From: an uncultured Emticicia sp.
Lineage (GTDB): Bacteria; Bacteroidota; Bacteroidia; Cytophagales; Spirosomataceae
Direction: 5' to 3'
NCBI RefSeq assembly: GCF_937903345.1
Contig: NZ_CALCZQ010000008.1
Span: 100,274-164,273 of the forward strand
DNA length: 64,000 nt
Made by a program: the position numbers and the translations under genes. Shown piece after piece: positions 9,328 through 19,133 of this stretch. The first letter of the stretch is position 1, and every line of letters begins with the position of its first letter. A model generated the notes under the pieces. The model saw only the letters and a program-made list of their open reading frames with translations. It was not told the origin of the DNA and made no database searches.

Positions 9328-12186
9328 CTATAATCTGAAATTGCGTAAATTATATGTAAACGTAAGCATGAAATAGCGTGTAAGTACTTGACTACGAGCA
9401 TCTTCGATGTATGCCGTCAATACATTTCGAGCAATACTATTGTTTTGCTTTAATAAATCAAAAACATTGAGACGCAACTCACCAGCTTGTTTTTTCAAGA
9501 ATTTATAGCCAAAACCTGCATTCCACAGTGTAAAGTTTTGATTAAAACCAGAACCCAAACCAGAATATGCTTGGTTTAGCACTTCAGACTGCAATAAGAA
9601 CCCTTTTCCAAATAACCAATTGATTTTAATTGATGTATTCTGAAACAAATAGTTTGTATTGAGTGTCGTCTGAATTGAGTTTCGCACTAAATTGTAGGTT
9701 GGCGAATACGAAAAAGTAAAGTCAACCTTTTCACTCATATTACTACTCAATACCAAACCACCATTGATACCATAGGTATTCGTAAAACTCTTTATATCAT
9801 TTATTAGATTTGGATTTTTGGCGAAATTCACGCCTGCACTAAAATTAAGATTCGATTTAACTTTTGAAATCGGAATACCATAACTAATGAAGGTTCGGAC
9901 ATTAAATAAACCATCAAGATTAACAGGTTTTGTAAGTTGTGAACCTCTAAATAGTGTAATTCCTTTGGCCAATTCATAATCTTTATCCGCAATAAAAGTC
10001 GATTGAACGATGGCATTATTTGAGTAAGCCAAATTCAAATACAGCATGACATTTTGAGCGGTTTTTGCATTTGTAATACCATATCTAACCGATAAGGAGT
10101 GACTATAATCTTGCTTCAAATTAGGATTTCCAGTTGATAGTTGCGTTGGATTACTATTATTAATTACACCTTGTAGTTGATTAACGGATGGTGCATTGGT
10201 ATTAGTTCGGTAAAAAATTCGGAGATTGGATTTATTATCGAATCGGTAATTATACATCCCATTGGGTAATATACTATTGAATGAATATTTAACATCCTGT
10301 GCGATTGGATAAGTCTGCTCACTTGCCAACTGTGCGTTTTGATAGTTGACCCCAACCGATAACATTCCTTGCTTTCCTCTTAAACGATAACTTATACCTG
10401 TACGATTGGTAAGGTATAAATTTTCAAAAACACTGCTCAGTGAAGGCTTTAAAACTGAGTAAGTAAAAAGTTTCTGGTCATAAGCATTTACTTCACGATC
10501 TGAAGTACTGAGTGTATAACTTACATTATGGTCAAATTGTACTTGTCCAGTTTTGCCAATTGGCTCGGTATAAGTCAATCCCAACGATGTTTTGTTACTA
10601 ATTGTTTGAGATTGCGTTTGTTGATTAACAAGCTGCGTGGTATCCTTAGGTGTAAAGTATCTACTAATTGAATATTGAGAGGTTAGTCCAGTTTGGTCAC
10701 TTGAATTATTACCAAGATTGATTGAAAAAGTTCGTCCATTTTTAGCAAAACGGTGTCTGAATAAAACTTCACCCGAAAAATTAAACCCATTATTCACCAA
10801 ATTTCTACTAGTTTGATTTGTATTTATTGATTGAGTACGTAAATATGTTTGACTAGAAAGTGCAGAAAAAGCATCATTATTTTGCCAACTAATGCGAGGT
10901 GTAAAAATAATGGAGTTACTTTTATCAATCGTATATTCTAAACGAACATTTGCTCGATGGTTAAGATTTTTGCTTTGTGTAGTACTGGTATCATTATACA
11001 TTTGTGGTACAGTACCTAAATATTCACGAGAAGTAATGCTTTGATTGCCATTATTAGCAGCATTAAAAAAATAACTGGTACTGAGTTTTACTTTTTTACC
11101 AAAATTATCACTGTAATTCAAACCAATTGAGGTGGTTTTTGCAATGCCCGGCTGCTGTCCTACCATAAAGCTACTTGCATCTCCGCCACCACCATAACCT
11201 CCACCACCTCCTCCACTACCGCGTGGGGCACCACCACCGCCGCCACTGCCACCTTGTGGCCGACCTCCACCGCCGCCTCCTTGTCCACCGCCACCAAATG
11301 GCATCCCACCCCCTGAGTTTCCCATTACACCCAAAATATCTTGGTTCGAAAAATTTTGTTGATTAATATTATTTGACAATCCAATGATTGTAAGTCGTTG
11401 ATCTTTTTTGAAAAAATTAACACTTAGCCCCGACTGATAGCGTTGGTCGTCACCTACTCCCGCATATACTTTTCCAAACTGACCATTATTTTTGTTTTGT
11501 CGAGTAGTGATATTGATAGTTTTTACGGCATTGCCATCATCAAAGCCAGTAAATTGAGATTGTTCGCTCAGCCGGTCGAAAACTTGTACTTTGTCGACAA
11601 TTTCGGCAGGAAGGTTTTTGAGAGCCAAAGCAGCATCATCGCCAAAAAATTCTTGGCCGTCAACGGTTACTTTTCTAACTTCTTCACCTTGAGCCTTTAC
11701 TACACCATTTTCAATAGTTACGCCTGGCATTTTCTTTACTAAATCTTCTACTGTAGCATCAGGATTAGTCTTAAAAGCCCCAGCATTATATTGAATTGTA
11801 TCACCTTTCTGTTCTACACGTACTTGCTTTTCACGTACCGTGACTTCGCCAAGTTGATTAGCATTTTCGGTCAATTTCAAAACTCCAAGATTTTTGGGCG
11901 TATTCCCTACTGAAACTCTCGTTTCTAGGTTTGAATAGCCAATTGAAGAAACTCTAATGCGATAATTTCCATATTTAACATTGGTAAGCTTAAATTGTCC
12001 ATCAACATCAGCTAAGATTCCTTTTCTCTGGGTGGAATCTCTTGCGTTAATCAACAACACGCTCGCACCCGAAATTCCTGTGTTGCTTTGGGCATCTTTC
12101 ACAACCCCTGAAAGCTCGGAGTTCTGAGCAAATGTTTTGGTAAATGACAAAGTAAGTAGGAAAGTTTGGAGTAGCAGCTTTTTCAT
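9328..12186 (-). CDS. large outer-membrane beta-barrel receptor (TonB-dependent-receptor-like) with carboxypeptidase-type N-domain
   Basis: This 952-residue outer-membrane protein has a signal peptide (1-20), a carboxypeptidase-regulatory-like beta-sandwich (about 24-105), a plug-like domain (about 115-235) and a long barrel. It belongs to the Bacteroidota family related to SusC but without a SusD partner. A striking glycine-rich insert (about residues 285-342) carries runs of GGGG with scattered P, R, S and Y, early in the barrel and probably in an external loop. No TonB box is obvious. It sits between two intergenic inverted repeats and has no clear operon partner. The transported or bound ligand is unknown. 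Confidence 0.8.
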   Translation of the reverse strand: MKKLLLQTFLLTLSFTKTFAQNSELSGVVKDAQSNTGISGASVLLINARDSTQRKGILADVDGQFKLTNVKYGNYRIRVSSIGYSNLETRVSVGNTPKNLGVLKLTENANQLGEVTVREKQVRVEQKGDTIQYNAGAFKTNPDATVEDLVKKMPGVTIENGVVKAQGEEVRKVTVDGQEFFGDDAALALKNLPAEIVDKVQVFDRLSEQSQFTGFDDGNAVKTINITTRQNKNNGQFGKVYAGVGDDQRYQSGLSVNFFKKDQRLTIIGLSNNINQQNFSNQDILGVMGNSGGGMPFGGGGQGGGGGGRPQGGSGGGGGAPRGSGGGGGGYGGGGDASSFMVGQQPGIAKTTSIGLNYSDNFGKKVKLSTSYFFNAANNGNQSITSREYLGTVPQMYNDTSTTQSKNLNHRANVRLEYTIDKSNSIIFTPRISWQNNDAFSALSSQTYLRTQSINTNQTSRNLVNNGFNFSGEVLFRHRFAKNGRTFSINLGNNSSDQTGLTSQYSISRYFTPKDTTQLVNQQTQSQTISNKTSLGLTYTEPIGKTGQVQFDHNVSYTLSTSDREVNAYDQKLFTYSVLKPSLSSVFENLYLTNRTGISYRLRGKQGMLSVGVNYQNAQLASEQTYPIAQDVKYSFNSILPNGMYNYRFDNKSNLRIFYRTNTNAPSVNQLQGVINNSNPTQLSTGNPNLKQDYSHSLSVRYGITNAKTAQNVMLYLNLAYSNNAIVQSTFIADKDYELAKGITLFRGSQLTKPVNLDGLFNVRTFISYGIPISKVKSNLNFSAGVNFAKNPNLINDIKSFTNTYGINGGLVLSSNMSEKVDFTFSYSPTYNLVRNSIQTTLNTNYLFQNTSIKINWLFGKGFLLQSEVLNQAYSGLGSGFNQNFTLWNAGFGYKFLKKQAGELRLNVFDLLKQNNSIARNVLTAYIEDARSQVLTRYFMLTFTYNLRNFRL

Positions 12187-12243
12187 GTATTATTTGGTGT
12201 TTAAAGTCTCTCTATAAATAAAATTTTACTTAACAATATTTAG

Positions 12244-12280
12244 ACAGATTCAAACTAAGTAAAGTTTAGTTCAAATCTGT
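12244..12280. promoter_or_regulatory. imperfect palindrome upstream of the outer-membrane receptor gene
   Basis: ACAGATTCAAACTAA (12244-12258) is nearly mirrored by TTTAGTTCAAATCTGT (12265-12280). It lies about 60 bp upstream of the receptor start and also downstream of the serine hydrolase stop, so it could be an operator or a terminator. No T-run follows on the minus strand, which slightly favours a regulatory site. Confidence 0.35.
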
Positions 12281-12323
12281 CCATAAACGACCAAAAAGGT
12301 AGATGTGTAGATAAATATAAAGA

Positions 12324-13634
12324 TTAATCATCAATTGATTGATAAATCATTCGAGAAAAGAGAGCTTCAGAACCACCGTCGGGTGCTGCTTGGGTTTGCT
12401 TCATCAATAACATGATGATTTTTTCTTTTGGATCAGCCCAATAATTGGTATTGAAATAACCTCCCCAACTGAATCTACCTGCGTTTCCGTTTCCTTTGGA
12501 TTGTCCTACTTGGCTAATTACACTAAAGCCAAGACTAAAGAAACTTTCACCTTTTGAACCGCCATAAAGGTCGCCAGTTTGGTTAGAAGCTGTTAACATT
12601 TCCACAGTTGCTCGGCTCAGAAAACGTTTGCCGTTCATTGTGCCACCATTGAGCAACATTTGCAAGAAAGTAGCATAATCTTTTGCTGTTGAAGAAAGTC
12701 CAGCTCCGCCTGAAAAGAAAGTTTTAGCACCTGAAATTGGATAATTTGGATCATAGAATGTTACAGGAAAACGCACCCAAGTTTTTACACTATCGGGTTT
12801 ATGAATATACACCAAACGATCTTTTTTTGCTTCGGGCAAATAAAAATAGGTATCCTGCATTGCCAGTGGCTCGAAAAGATGTTGTTTCAAATATTCATCA
12901 AATGGCTGTCCTGAAACAATTTCGATAAAATAACCCAAGACGTCCAATCCTTCGCTGTATGTAAATTTCTCTCCTGGGTTATGATGCAAAGGAAGTTTTG
13001 CCAATTTTTTGATATTGTCGCCAATTTTCACGGGATTAGTTGTGTATAAATCTACAATTCCTGCTTTTTTATACATCATCTTAAAACTTTCATCGCCATC
13101 AATTACCCCATAGCCAAGCCCAGAAGTATGGGTAAGCAAATGCCTTATGGTGATTTCCGACTTTACAGGCTCGCTGGTGAAGGTGGTATCAGCAAATTTA
13201 AATGATTTTATTACGCGTTGATTTTTGAATTCAGGAATAAACTTTGAAATTGGGTCATCGAGTGAAAACTTTCCTTCTTCATAAAGCATCATTACGGCGG
13301 TTGAAGTAATGGCTTTTGTCATTGAAGCTATTCTAAAAATATCGTCGGTTTTCATTGGCTTTTTGGTGAGAAAATCTGAATAGCCAAATGCCTTTTGATA
13401 AACAATTTGCCCGTTTTTGGTAAATAAAGCCACCATACCTGGGAGTTTATTTTGCTCAACGAGTTGATTTAATGCATTATCAATGCGTTTTAGCCTTTCC
13501 GAAGAAATTCCGACCGATTCAGGAGTTAAAGCCACCGAAAGTGGTTTTGAAGAAACTGATGATGTGAGTTGGGTTTGGGATTTTGCATTGAAAAGTACCA
13601 AACCAACAAGTGTTGTAAAGATAAATTTTTTCAT
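12324..13634 (-). CDS. exported serine hydrolase, class C beta-lactamase/DD-peptidase fold
   Basis: This 436-residue protein has a signal peptide (1-19, ending FNAKS) and the beta-lactamase/esterase fold. The catalytic SxxK motif is S104-M-T-K107. The second-motif tyrosine is Y226 in TYSEG, and HTSGLGYG is the usual flanking segment. The C-terminal WGGYFNTNYW takes the place of the KTG strand. The family includes esterases (EstB type), D-aminopeptidases and penicillin-binding-protein relatives. The YSE variant in place of YAN argues against a dedicated class C beta-lactamase. The gene follows the RNA methyltransferase by 63 bp on the same strand. Confidence 0.82.
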   Translation of the reverse strand: MKKFIFTTLVGLVLFNAKSQTQLTSSVSSKPLSVALTPESVGISSERLKRIDNALNQLVEQNKLPGMVALFTKNGQIVYQKAFGYSDFLTKKPMKTDDIFRIASMTKAITSTAVMMLYEEGKFSLDDPISKFIPEFKNQRVIKSFKFADTTFTSEPVKSEITIRHLLTHTSGLGYGVIDGDESFKMMYKKAGIVDLYTTNPVKIGDNIKKLAKLPLHHNPGEKFTYSEGLDVLGYFIEIVSGQPFDEYLKQHLFEPLAMQDTYFYLPEAKKDRLVYIHKPDSVKTWVRFPVTFYDPNYPISGAKTFFSGGAGLSSTAKDYATFLQMLLNGGTMNGKRFLSRATVEMLTASNQTGDLYGGSKGESFFSLGFSVISQVGQSKGNGNAGRFSWGGYFNTNYWADPKEKIIMLLMKQTQAAPDGGSEALFSRMIYQSIDD

Positions 13635-13697
13635 TAGTTTTTTTAGGTTGAATAAAAAAGATATAACAATTTACAAGTTTATTTTTAAAAAACAGTG

Positions 13698-14447
13698 CTA
13701 TTCTCTCCTACGTAAATTATCGAGTACAACAGCAGCAGCAATTCCTACATTCAAAGACTCAGCCTCTCCAAACCTCGGAATCGTTATTTTTTTAGTAATT
13801 AATTTTTCAACCTTTGCTCCTATTCCATTCGATTCATTTCCGAGTACGATGTATCCACTGCTTGGAAAGTCGAAACGATGCACATTTTCAGAATTTAAAA
13901 AAGTTCCAATTATTTCAACTTTACTTGTTTTTACAATATTTTCAAAATATTCTGAAATTTCAGAATAATAAACTAAAATCCTACTAAAAGAGCCCATCGA
14001 AGCTGAAACTACTTTTGGATTATAGAAATCAACAGTTGTTTCGGAGCAAATTATTTTTTTTATACCATACCAGTCGGCGATACGCAAAATCGTACCAAGG
14101 TTTCCAGGATCACGAATATCATCTAAAACCAAGGCAAATTCGTTGGTTTCGACAATAAAGGGTGTATTTTCACGCATTTTAACTACTGCCAAAGCCGCAT
14201 CATTGCTTTGGAGTGTTCCAAGTTTTTCGAGTTCTGACTGCGAAATCTGCTCTACAGATATTTTTTTTAGTATTTTTTCGTTTTCTAAAAAGAACTTTGG
14301 TGTACACAACAACAACTCCGTTTCTAAATCGGACTTCAATAATTCTTGTACGCTTTTTGTCCCTTCTACCAAAAATCGTTGATGTTCTTGACGATATTTT
14401 TTTATTTGCAAGGATTGGACGTACTTTTGCTGTTGTTTTGAAAACAT
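13698..14447 (-). CDS. SpoU/TrmH-family RNA 2'-O-methyltransferase
   Basis: This 249-residue cytoplasmic enzyme should methylate ribose 2'-OH in tRNA or rRNA with S-adenosylmethionine. The SPOUT motifs are clear. LDDIRDPGNLGTILRIAD (about 107-124) is motif 1. IVLGNESNGIG and IPRFGEAESLNVGIAAAVVL near the C-terminus form the knotted SAM site. An N-terminal substrate-binding domain of about 100 residues precedes them. It is divergent from the TamL-like gene with only 65 bp between starts. Confidence 0.85.
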   Translation of the reverse strand: MFSKQQQKYVQSLQIKKYRQEHQRFLVEGTKSVQELLKSDLETELLLCTPKFFLENEKILKKISVEQISQSELEKLGTLQSNDAALAVVKMRENTPFIVETNEFALVLDDIRDPGNLGTILRIADWYGIKKIICSETTVDFYNPKVVSASMGSFSRILVYYSEISEYFENIVKTSKVEIIGTFLNSENVHRFDFPSSGYIVLGNESNGIGAKVEKLITKKITIPRFGEAESLNVGIAAAVVLDNLRRRE

Positions 14448-14512
14448 CTATTCAAAGATTTAGAATTTAAAATTATAATTTTTAGATAGAAAACCTGATA
14501 ATCAATCAATTT

Positions 14513-16996
14513 ATGATTCTAAAGATAGTATCATGTTTAAAACTGATAATTAAAAAAAATCTTTTTTATAAAATTATCTTCATTTGCTCGTTGATTTCTA
14601 TCATCAGTTCGTGTACTCGCACAGTTCAATTGGAGAAGGATGAATACAGACTAAATAATTTTGAATTCAAAGGTAATAAAGAAATCTCAACCGAAGAACT
14701 TGAATTACTCATTCCACCTACACAAAAGCCTAATAGACGTATACTATACCTGCCCGTAACGCCTTACGTTGCTTTTTATAACCTCGGTAAGTCGATGTAT
14801 AATCAGCCAAAAATAAAACAGAGGCTCGAAAAATGGCAAACAAAGCTTAATAACCTTCCAAATCTGATTAATTATGATTTAAAAATTGAAAGAAAAAGAA
14901 AAAAATATCTGAGTAAAGTAAGTGTTTATAAGGACCGCGTGGATACGCAACAAAACTGGTGGATGAAAAATATTGGCGAGGCACCTGCGATTATTACTGA
15001 AAGTGCTATTAAACGTACAAATAAAACAATTAATGAATATTTACACAGAAAAGGTTTCTTTGATAGTAAAGTAAAGTACCAAATCGACTCGGTAAATATG
15101 AATAAAGGTATTAAAATCACATATTTGGTAGATGAAAAAAGACCGTATTTGCTCGATACAATTAGCATTATTGTTGAAGATAAAAAAGTCGATTCGCTCC
15201 TAAAAATTTATGCTCAAAAAAGTTTTTTGCAGCGAAACGACAACATAGATTTTAATAATATCGATGTCGAAAAATTACGAATCGAAGGCTTATTGAAGGA
15301 TAATGGTTACTTTAATTTTGTTTCAAAAAACTATATAAATGTTCAAATCGACACTACTGACTATATCAAACGTGGCTTTAAAGTAAATTTGATAGTAAAT
15401 ATACGTAATCCAGCTCAAAAAAATCATCACGACCAATTTACTCTTGAATCAATCAACTTTATTTCAGCTGATGCTTCGACTGATAATTTCACAAAAATTG
15501 ATACTACCAATATAGAACTAAACAGTATTAGATATACTTTTATTGGTAAAAAATTTCCAGCAAAAATTCTTGATAAGAAAATTCTAATTCGACCAAATCA
15601 GTTGTTTAAAGCCTCTCTTGTCAACGAAACTAACCGCCAACTTTATGGCCTTGACCAATTTGCTTTCGCCAATGTAAAATTCACTCAATTACCTGATTAT
15701 AAACTAAGAGCAGATATTATTGCTCCAACAAATCCGAAATATACAGCGGCATATAACTTCGACCTAAACAATATCAATAACATTTTGGGTGGTGGAGCAA
15801 GTGTTTCCTTGCGTGCTAGAAACTTAATGAGTATTTTAGAAACGACCGAGCTTGGTATTCGAGCCAATCTAGAGGGACAGCCAGGTTTAGATTCAACGAC
15901 CCAAAGAAGCAGAGAGTTGGGAGCTAATTTGGCATTAAATATTCCTAAAATTATATTTTTGAATAGATTTTCTAATCTTTTGAGTCTGAAAAGTCCACGA
16001 ACCCAGTTGGCGGTCAGTTTTAATAATTCCAAACAAAGACTTTTTGAACGACAAGTGTTTCGTCTTACGGGTAATTATTCTTGGCAACGCTCAAAGTATG
16101 AAACAGTTTTGATATCTCCATTCGATATTAATTTAATTAATACCCCATACAAAAATGAAAGTTTTGAACAAGTATTATTAGTTAACCCAAACTTGAAAGT
16201 GCTTTATGACCCACAGTTTGTATCAAGTATTAATGCAACTTATGTTTTTAATAATCAAGAGCAAGGCAAGAATATTAGAGCAAGATATCTACGTTTTTTT
16301 ATTGAGTCGGGTGGTTCCACATTAAACTTTTTTCCTAACAAAGATAAAATAAAATTGATAGACCAAATTTTCCCTCTGGATACTGTAAAAAGAGCATATT
16401 TTAGATTCATTAAGCTAAATATGGATTTCAGAAAATACATTCCTATCAATAAGCGTGATTCGTGGGCATATCGACTAAATTTAGGTGTTGCACACCCTTA
16501 CGGAGAAAATCAGGCAATGCCATTTGAGAAAAACTTCTTTATTGGCGGGCCGAACAGCATTAGGGCATGGCGTCCACGAACACTCGGTCCTGGTTCGGCT
16601 TTAGGTACTACAATCAATAATCGTTTCTCTCAACAACCTGGAGATATTCTAATTGAAACAAGTATTGAATACCGCAAATACATGTTTAGATTCATTGGAA
16701 ACTGGAATGCTGGTTTTTTTATTGATGCAGGAAATGTCTGGAAATGGTATCAAATTGATTCAAAATATAATCAAGCAAATTTTGATTGGACAAGATTCTA
16801 TAAAGAAATTGCGGTTGGAACCGGTGCGGGTATCCGCCTTGATTTAGATTATTTTGTAGCCCGTTTCGACTGGGGAGTGAAAGTTTTTGACCCGACAAAA
16901 GCAATAGGCGATAGATTTGTACTTGATAATCTTAAATTAGGAAGAATGAATGAATACTTTCCAGTATTTCATTTTGCTATTGGATATCCATTTTAA
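14513..16996 (+). CDS. tamL: TamL-like Omp85 (BamA/TamA family) outer-membrane lipoprotein
   Basis: This 827-residue protein should insert or export proteins or lipids at the outer membrane. The N-terminus ends in a lipobox (IISSC, Cys34), so it is predicted to be lipidated; this combination with an Omp85 barrel is the TamL type known in Bacteroidota. Residues of about 40-400 are POTRA-like repeats. The C-terminal 400 residues form the barrel, with GGPNSIRAWRPRTLGPG (near 675) as the Omp85 loop motif and a terminal aromatic YPF as beta-signal. TamB, its usual partner, is not next to it. The signal region is long (34 residues), so a later start is possible. Confidence 0.8.
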   Translation: MILKIVSCLKLIIKKNLFYKIIFICSLISIISSCTRTVQLEKDEYRLNNFEFKGNKEISTEELELLIPPTQKPNRRILYLPVTPYVAFYNLGKSMYNQPKIKQRLEKWQTKLNNLPNLINYDLKIERKRKKYLSKVSVYKDRVDTQQNWWMKNIGEAPAIITESAIKRTNKTINEYLHRKGFFDSKVKYQIDSVNMNKGIKITYLVDEKRPYLLDTISIIVEDKKVDSLLKIYAQKSFLQRNDNIDFNNIDVEKLRIEGLLKDNGYFNFVSKNYINVQIDTTDYIKRGFKVNLIVNIRNPAQKNHHDQFTLESINFISADASTDNFTKIDTTNIELNSIRYTFIGKKFPAKILDKKILIRPNQLFKASLVNETNRQLYGLDQFAFANVKFTQLPDYKLRADIIAPTNPKYTAAYNFDLNNINNILGGGASVSLRARNLMSILETTELGIRANLEGQPGLDSTTQRSRELGANLALNIPKIIFLNRFSNLLSLKSPRTQLAVSFNNSKQRLFERQVFRLTGNYSWQRSKYETVLISPFDINLINTPYKNESFEQVLLVNPNLKVLYDPQFVSSINATYVFNNQEQGKNIRARYLRFFIESGGSTLNFFPNKDKIKLIDQIFPLDTVKRAYFRFIKLNMDFRKYIPINKRDSWAYRLNLGVAHPYGENQAMPFEKNFFIGGPNSIRAWRPRTLGPGSALGTTINNRFSQQPGDILIETSIEYRKYMFRFIGNWNAGFFIDAGNVWKWYQIDSKYNQANFDWTRFYKEIAVGTGAGIRLDLDYFVARFDWGVKVFDPTKAIGDRFVLDNLKLGRMNEYFPVFHFAIGYPF

Positions 16997-17018
16997 GAAT
17001 GATAAAAACATAAAAATA

Positions 17019-17543
17019 TTGACAAACTTGAAAAACATTTTCGTTTCATTCTTTATTCTCACTGGTTGTATAGCAAGAGCTTCGACCCAAACTGATAGCA
17101 TAAAAGTTTTGGACTTTAAACCTTATAAAATCGAATATCCGGGTTCGTGGCGATTAAAGGGAGGCTGTACTGTAAATGAATGCTCGATTCTATCACCTGC
17201 CGATACACTTTCTTGGCCAGATGGGTATACCGAAAGTATTAATCTTACATTCAATCCACTACCTTCAGCAAGCTACACAGTTGATCAATACGCCAAATTT
17301 TCGATAGACTATTTGCCCAAGGTTGTCAAAAACTTCAAAGTGGTTGAAAAAAAGAAGCTAAAATCAAATGTTATTAGAGTTACTTATTCAGGAGAAAAAG
17401 ACACCCATAGACAAACATGGCGACAGTATTATTATGTAAAATCGAACAAGGTTTATATTGTTACCTTTTCAACCGAAACCTCAAAATATACTGCTTATCA
17501 ACCTTTTATTGAGCCTTATCTAAATAGTTTTATTCTGAAGTAA
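17019..17543 (+). CDS. small exported lipoprotein of unknown function
   Basis: The protein has a signal peptide with a lipobox (FFILTGC) and a mature domain of about 155 residues rich in beta-strand. It resembles small exported proteins with a PsbP/DUF1795-like pattern, but I do not recognise the family. I prefer the TTG at 17019, 22 bp after the Omp85 stop, because it gives a normal-length leader. An upstream ATG at 16950 would overlap the Omp85 gene by 47 bp and add 23 non-leader residues. It is probably co-transcribed with the Omp85 gene. It converges with the permease gene, with only 4 bp between the stops. Confidence 0.6.
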   Translation: MTNLKNIFVSFFILTGCIARASTQTDSIKVLDFKPYKIEYPGSWRLKGGCTVNECSILSPADTLSWPDGYTESINLTFNPLPSASYTVDQYAKFSIDYLPKVVKNFKVVEKKKLKSNVIRVTYSGEKDTHRQTWRQYYYVKSNKVYIVTFSTETSKYTAYQPFIEPYLNSFILK

Positions 17544-17547
17544 TCAC

Positions 17548-18864
17548 CTAAAGAATCAAAAATTTCAGTGCTAATACTCCGAGTAAACCTGTGACCGAAA
17601 CAAGCGTTTCCATGACCGACCAAGTTTTCAGCGTATCAACCATGGAAAGCTGAAAGTATTCTCGAAAAAGCCAAAAACCTGCATCATTTACATGTGAAAA
17701 CATCATACTGCCGGCTCCTATGCTCAAAACCATTAGATGAGGTTCGGTTTGCGTGGGAGCGAGCAATGGAAGCATGAAACCGGCGGTTGTGATACCTGAA
17801 ACTGTTGAAGAACCAACCGCCACTCGAATAATAGCGGCCATTCCCCAACCCAAAATCAGTGGATGAAGCGATGTATTTGACATCATATCTGCAATTGACT
17901 GGCTTACTCCTCCTTCGGTCAAAACTTGTTTTAAAGCACCTGCTCCGCCAAAAATCAGAAAAAGCATTGCCACATCTTTTATGGAATCTCCCAAAAGAAT
18001 AGTTATTTCGGGCATTGATTTGTTTTGCTTAATTCCGAGTAAATAAATTGCAACCAAAACCGAAACAAACATACTCACAACTGGGTCACCAATAAAGTTA
18101 AAACCTTCACGAAAAAACGAATTTTCGGGAAGATAAGAGGAAGTGAGTGTTGAAAAACTGATAAGAACTATTGGCAATAAAACTGCAAATAAACTATTGA
18201 AGGTTGAAGGCATTTCTTCGGCAGTTAGCTCGGTAGCTATAAATGCTTTATTAGGTAATACTGAATATTTTCGTAAAGTTGAACCAAATAAAGCCCCCGA
18301 AACTAAAATTGCGGGGACTGCCACGATGATTCCATAAAAAAGTGTAAGTCCCATATCGGCATTAAATTGTTTCACAATTGCCAACGGTGCAGGATGTGGA
18401 GGCAAATAACCCTGTGTTACCGAAAGTGAGGCCAACATTGGTAAACCAATATAAACCGCTGGTAATTTGAAACGATAGGCTACCGTTATGACTAGCGGAG
18501 CAAGCAACATAAATCCTACCGAATAAAACAAGGGTAAGCCCACTATAAACCCTGTAATCATAAACGCCCATCGTACATGACTTGTACCGATGAGTTCCAT
18601 CATTTTAGTCGAAATTCTTTGAGCAGCACCACTTTGAGCCACTAATTTACCGAGCATTGCACCTAGTGCAATAATCGCTAGAATTGACCCGAGGGTACTA
18701 CCTATACCTTGCTGAATTGATTGTAGAATTGTTTCAGGCTTCATATTTAGTGCCAAACCAGTTCCTATCGAAACTATCAAAAAAGCCAAGAAAGTATGAA
18801 TTTTAAAATAAGAAATGAATAAAATCAGTAAAATAAGGCCGATAATTGTAATTATGAGTGGCAT
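17548..18864 (-). CDS. gntP: GntP-family gluconate:H+ symporter
   Basis: This inner-membrane permease should import gluconate or a related hydroxy-acid. It is 438 residues from the ATG at 18864, with about twelve to fourteen hydrophobic segments. I chose 18864 over 18924 because MPLIITIIGLILLILF is the usual N-terminus of the family, and the upstream 20 residues are polar and odd. Typical segments include ALGAMLGKLVAQSGAAQ and the HVNDAGFWLFREYF motif near the C-terminus. No gluconokinase lies nearby. The exact substrate could also be D-glycerate or another sugar acid. Confidence 0.85.
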   Translation of the reverse strand: MPLIITIIGLILLILFISYFKIHTFLAFLIVSIGTGLALNMKPETILQSIQQGIGSTLGSILAIIALGAMLGKLVAQSGAAQRISTKMMELIGTSHVRWAFMITGFIVGLPLFYSVGFMLLAPLVITVAYRFKLPAVYIGLPMLASLSVTQGYLPPHPAPLAIVKQFNADMGLTLFYGIIVAVPAILVSGALFGSTLRKYSVLPNKAFIATELTAEEMPSTFNSLFAVLLPIVLISFSTLTSSYLPENSFFREGFNFIGDPVVSMFVSVLVAIYLLGIKQNKSMPEITILLGDSIKDVAMLFLIFGGAGALKQVLTEGGVSQSIADMMSNTSLHPLILGWGMAAIIRVAVGSSTVSGITTAGFMLPLLAPTQTEPHLMVLSIGAGSMMFSHVNDAGFWLFREYFQLSMVDTLKTWSVMETLVSVTGLLGVLALKFLIL

Positions 18865-19050
18865 CTGTTTTAGATTATGGTTGAAACATTTTGCAAAATA
18901 TACATTTTTAATGAAAATATTCAATGCTTCAAAATATCAATATATGGAATAATTATCTTGACTGTTAGCCGTTTATAAATAATGTTTGATGCTGACAAAG
19001 AACTTATATTCAATTGTCAAGTTTTCGAACAAAAATTTATGTAGCATTAA

Positions 19051-19082
19051 ACTGACAATCTGTCAGTAATATTGTAATTTTG
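19051..19082 (+). promoter_or_regulatory. miaB promoter region with a perfect 7-3-7 palindrome
   Basis: ACTGACAATCTGTCAGT (19051-19067) is a perfect palindrome with a 3-bp centre. TAATTTTG (19075-19082) matches the -7 consensus and lies 7 bp further on. No TTG is present at the -33 position, which the palindrome itself occupies. It may be an activator or repressor site, or a promoter for an alternative sigma factor. Confidence 0.45.
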
Positions 19083-19133
19083 TACATCAATTTTCAAAAT
19101 TGAGCATTTACAATTGATTTTTCAACAAATAAT

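Noticed and set aside
11175..11366. Plus-strand frame rich in histidine and arginine
   Set aside because: It is the antisense of the glycine codon runs in the receptor gene, so its composition is a by-product.
9328..12186. Polysaccharide utilisation locus
   Set aside because: There is no SusD-like gene or glycoside hydrolase beside either large receptor, so a PUL is not supported.
12324..13634. Antibiotic-resistance beta-lactamase
   Set aside because: The second motif is YSE and no KTG box is seen; it fits the broad esterase/peptidase side of the fold.
19051..19067. CIRCE heat-shock element
   Set aside because: The palindrome differs from TTAGCACTC-N9-GAGTGCTAA in sequence and spacing.
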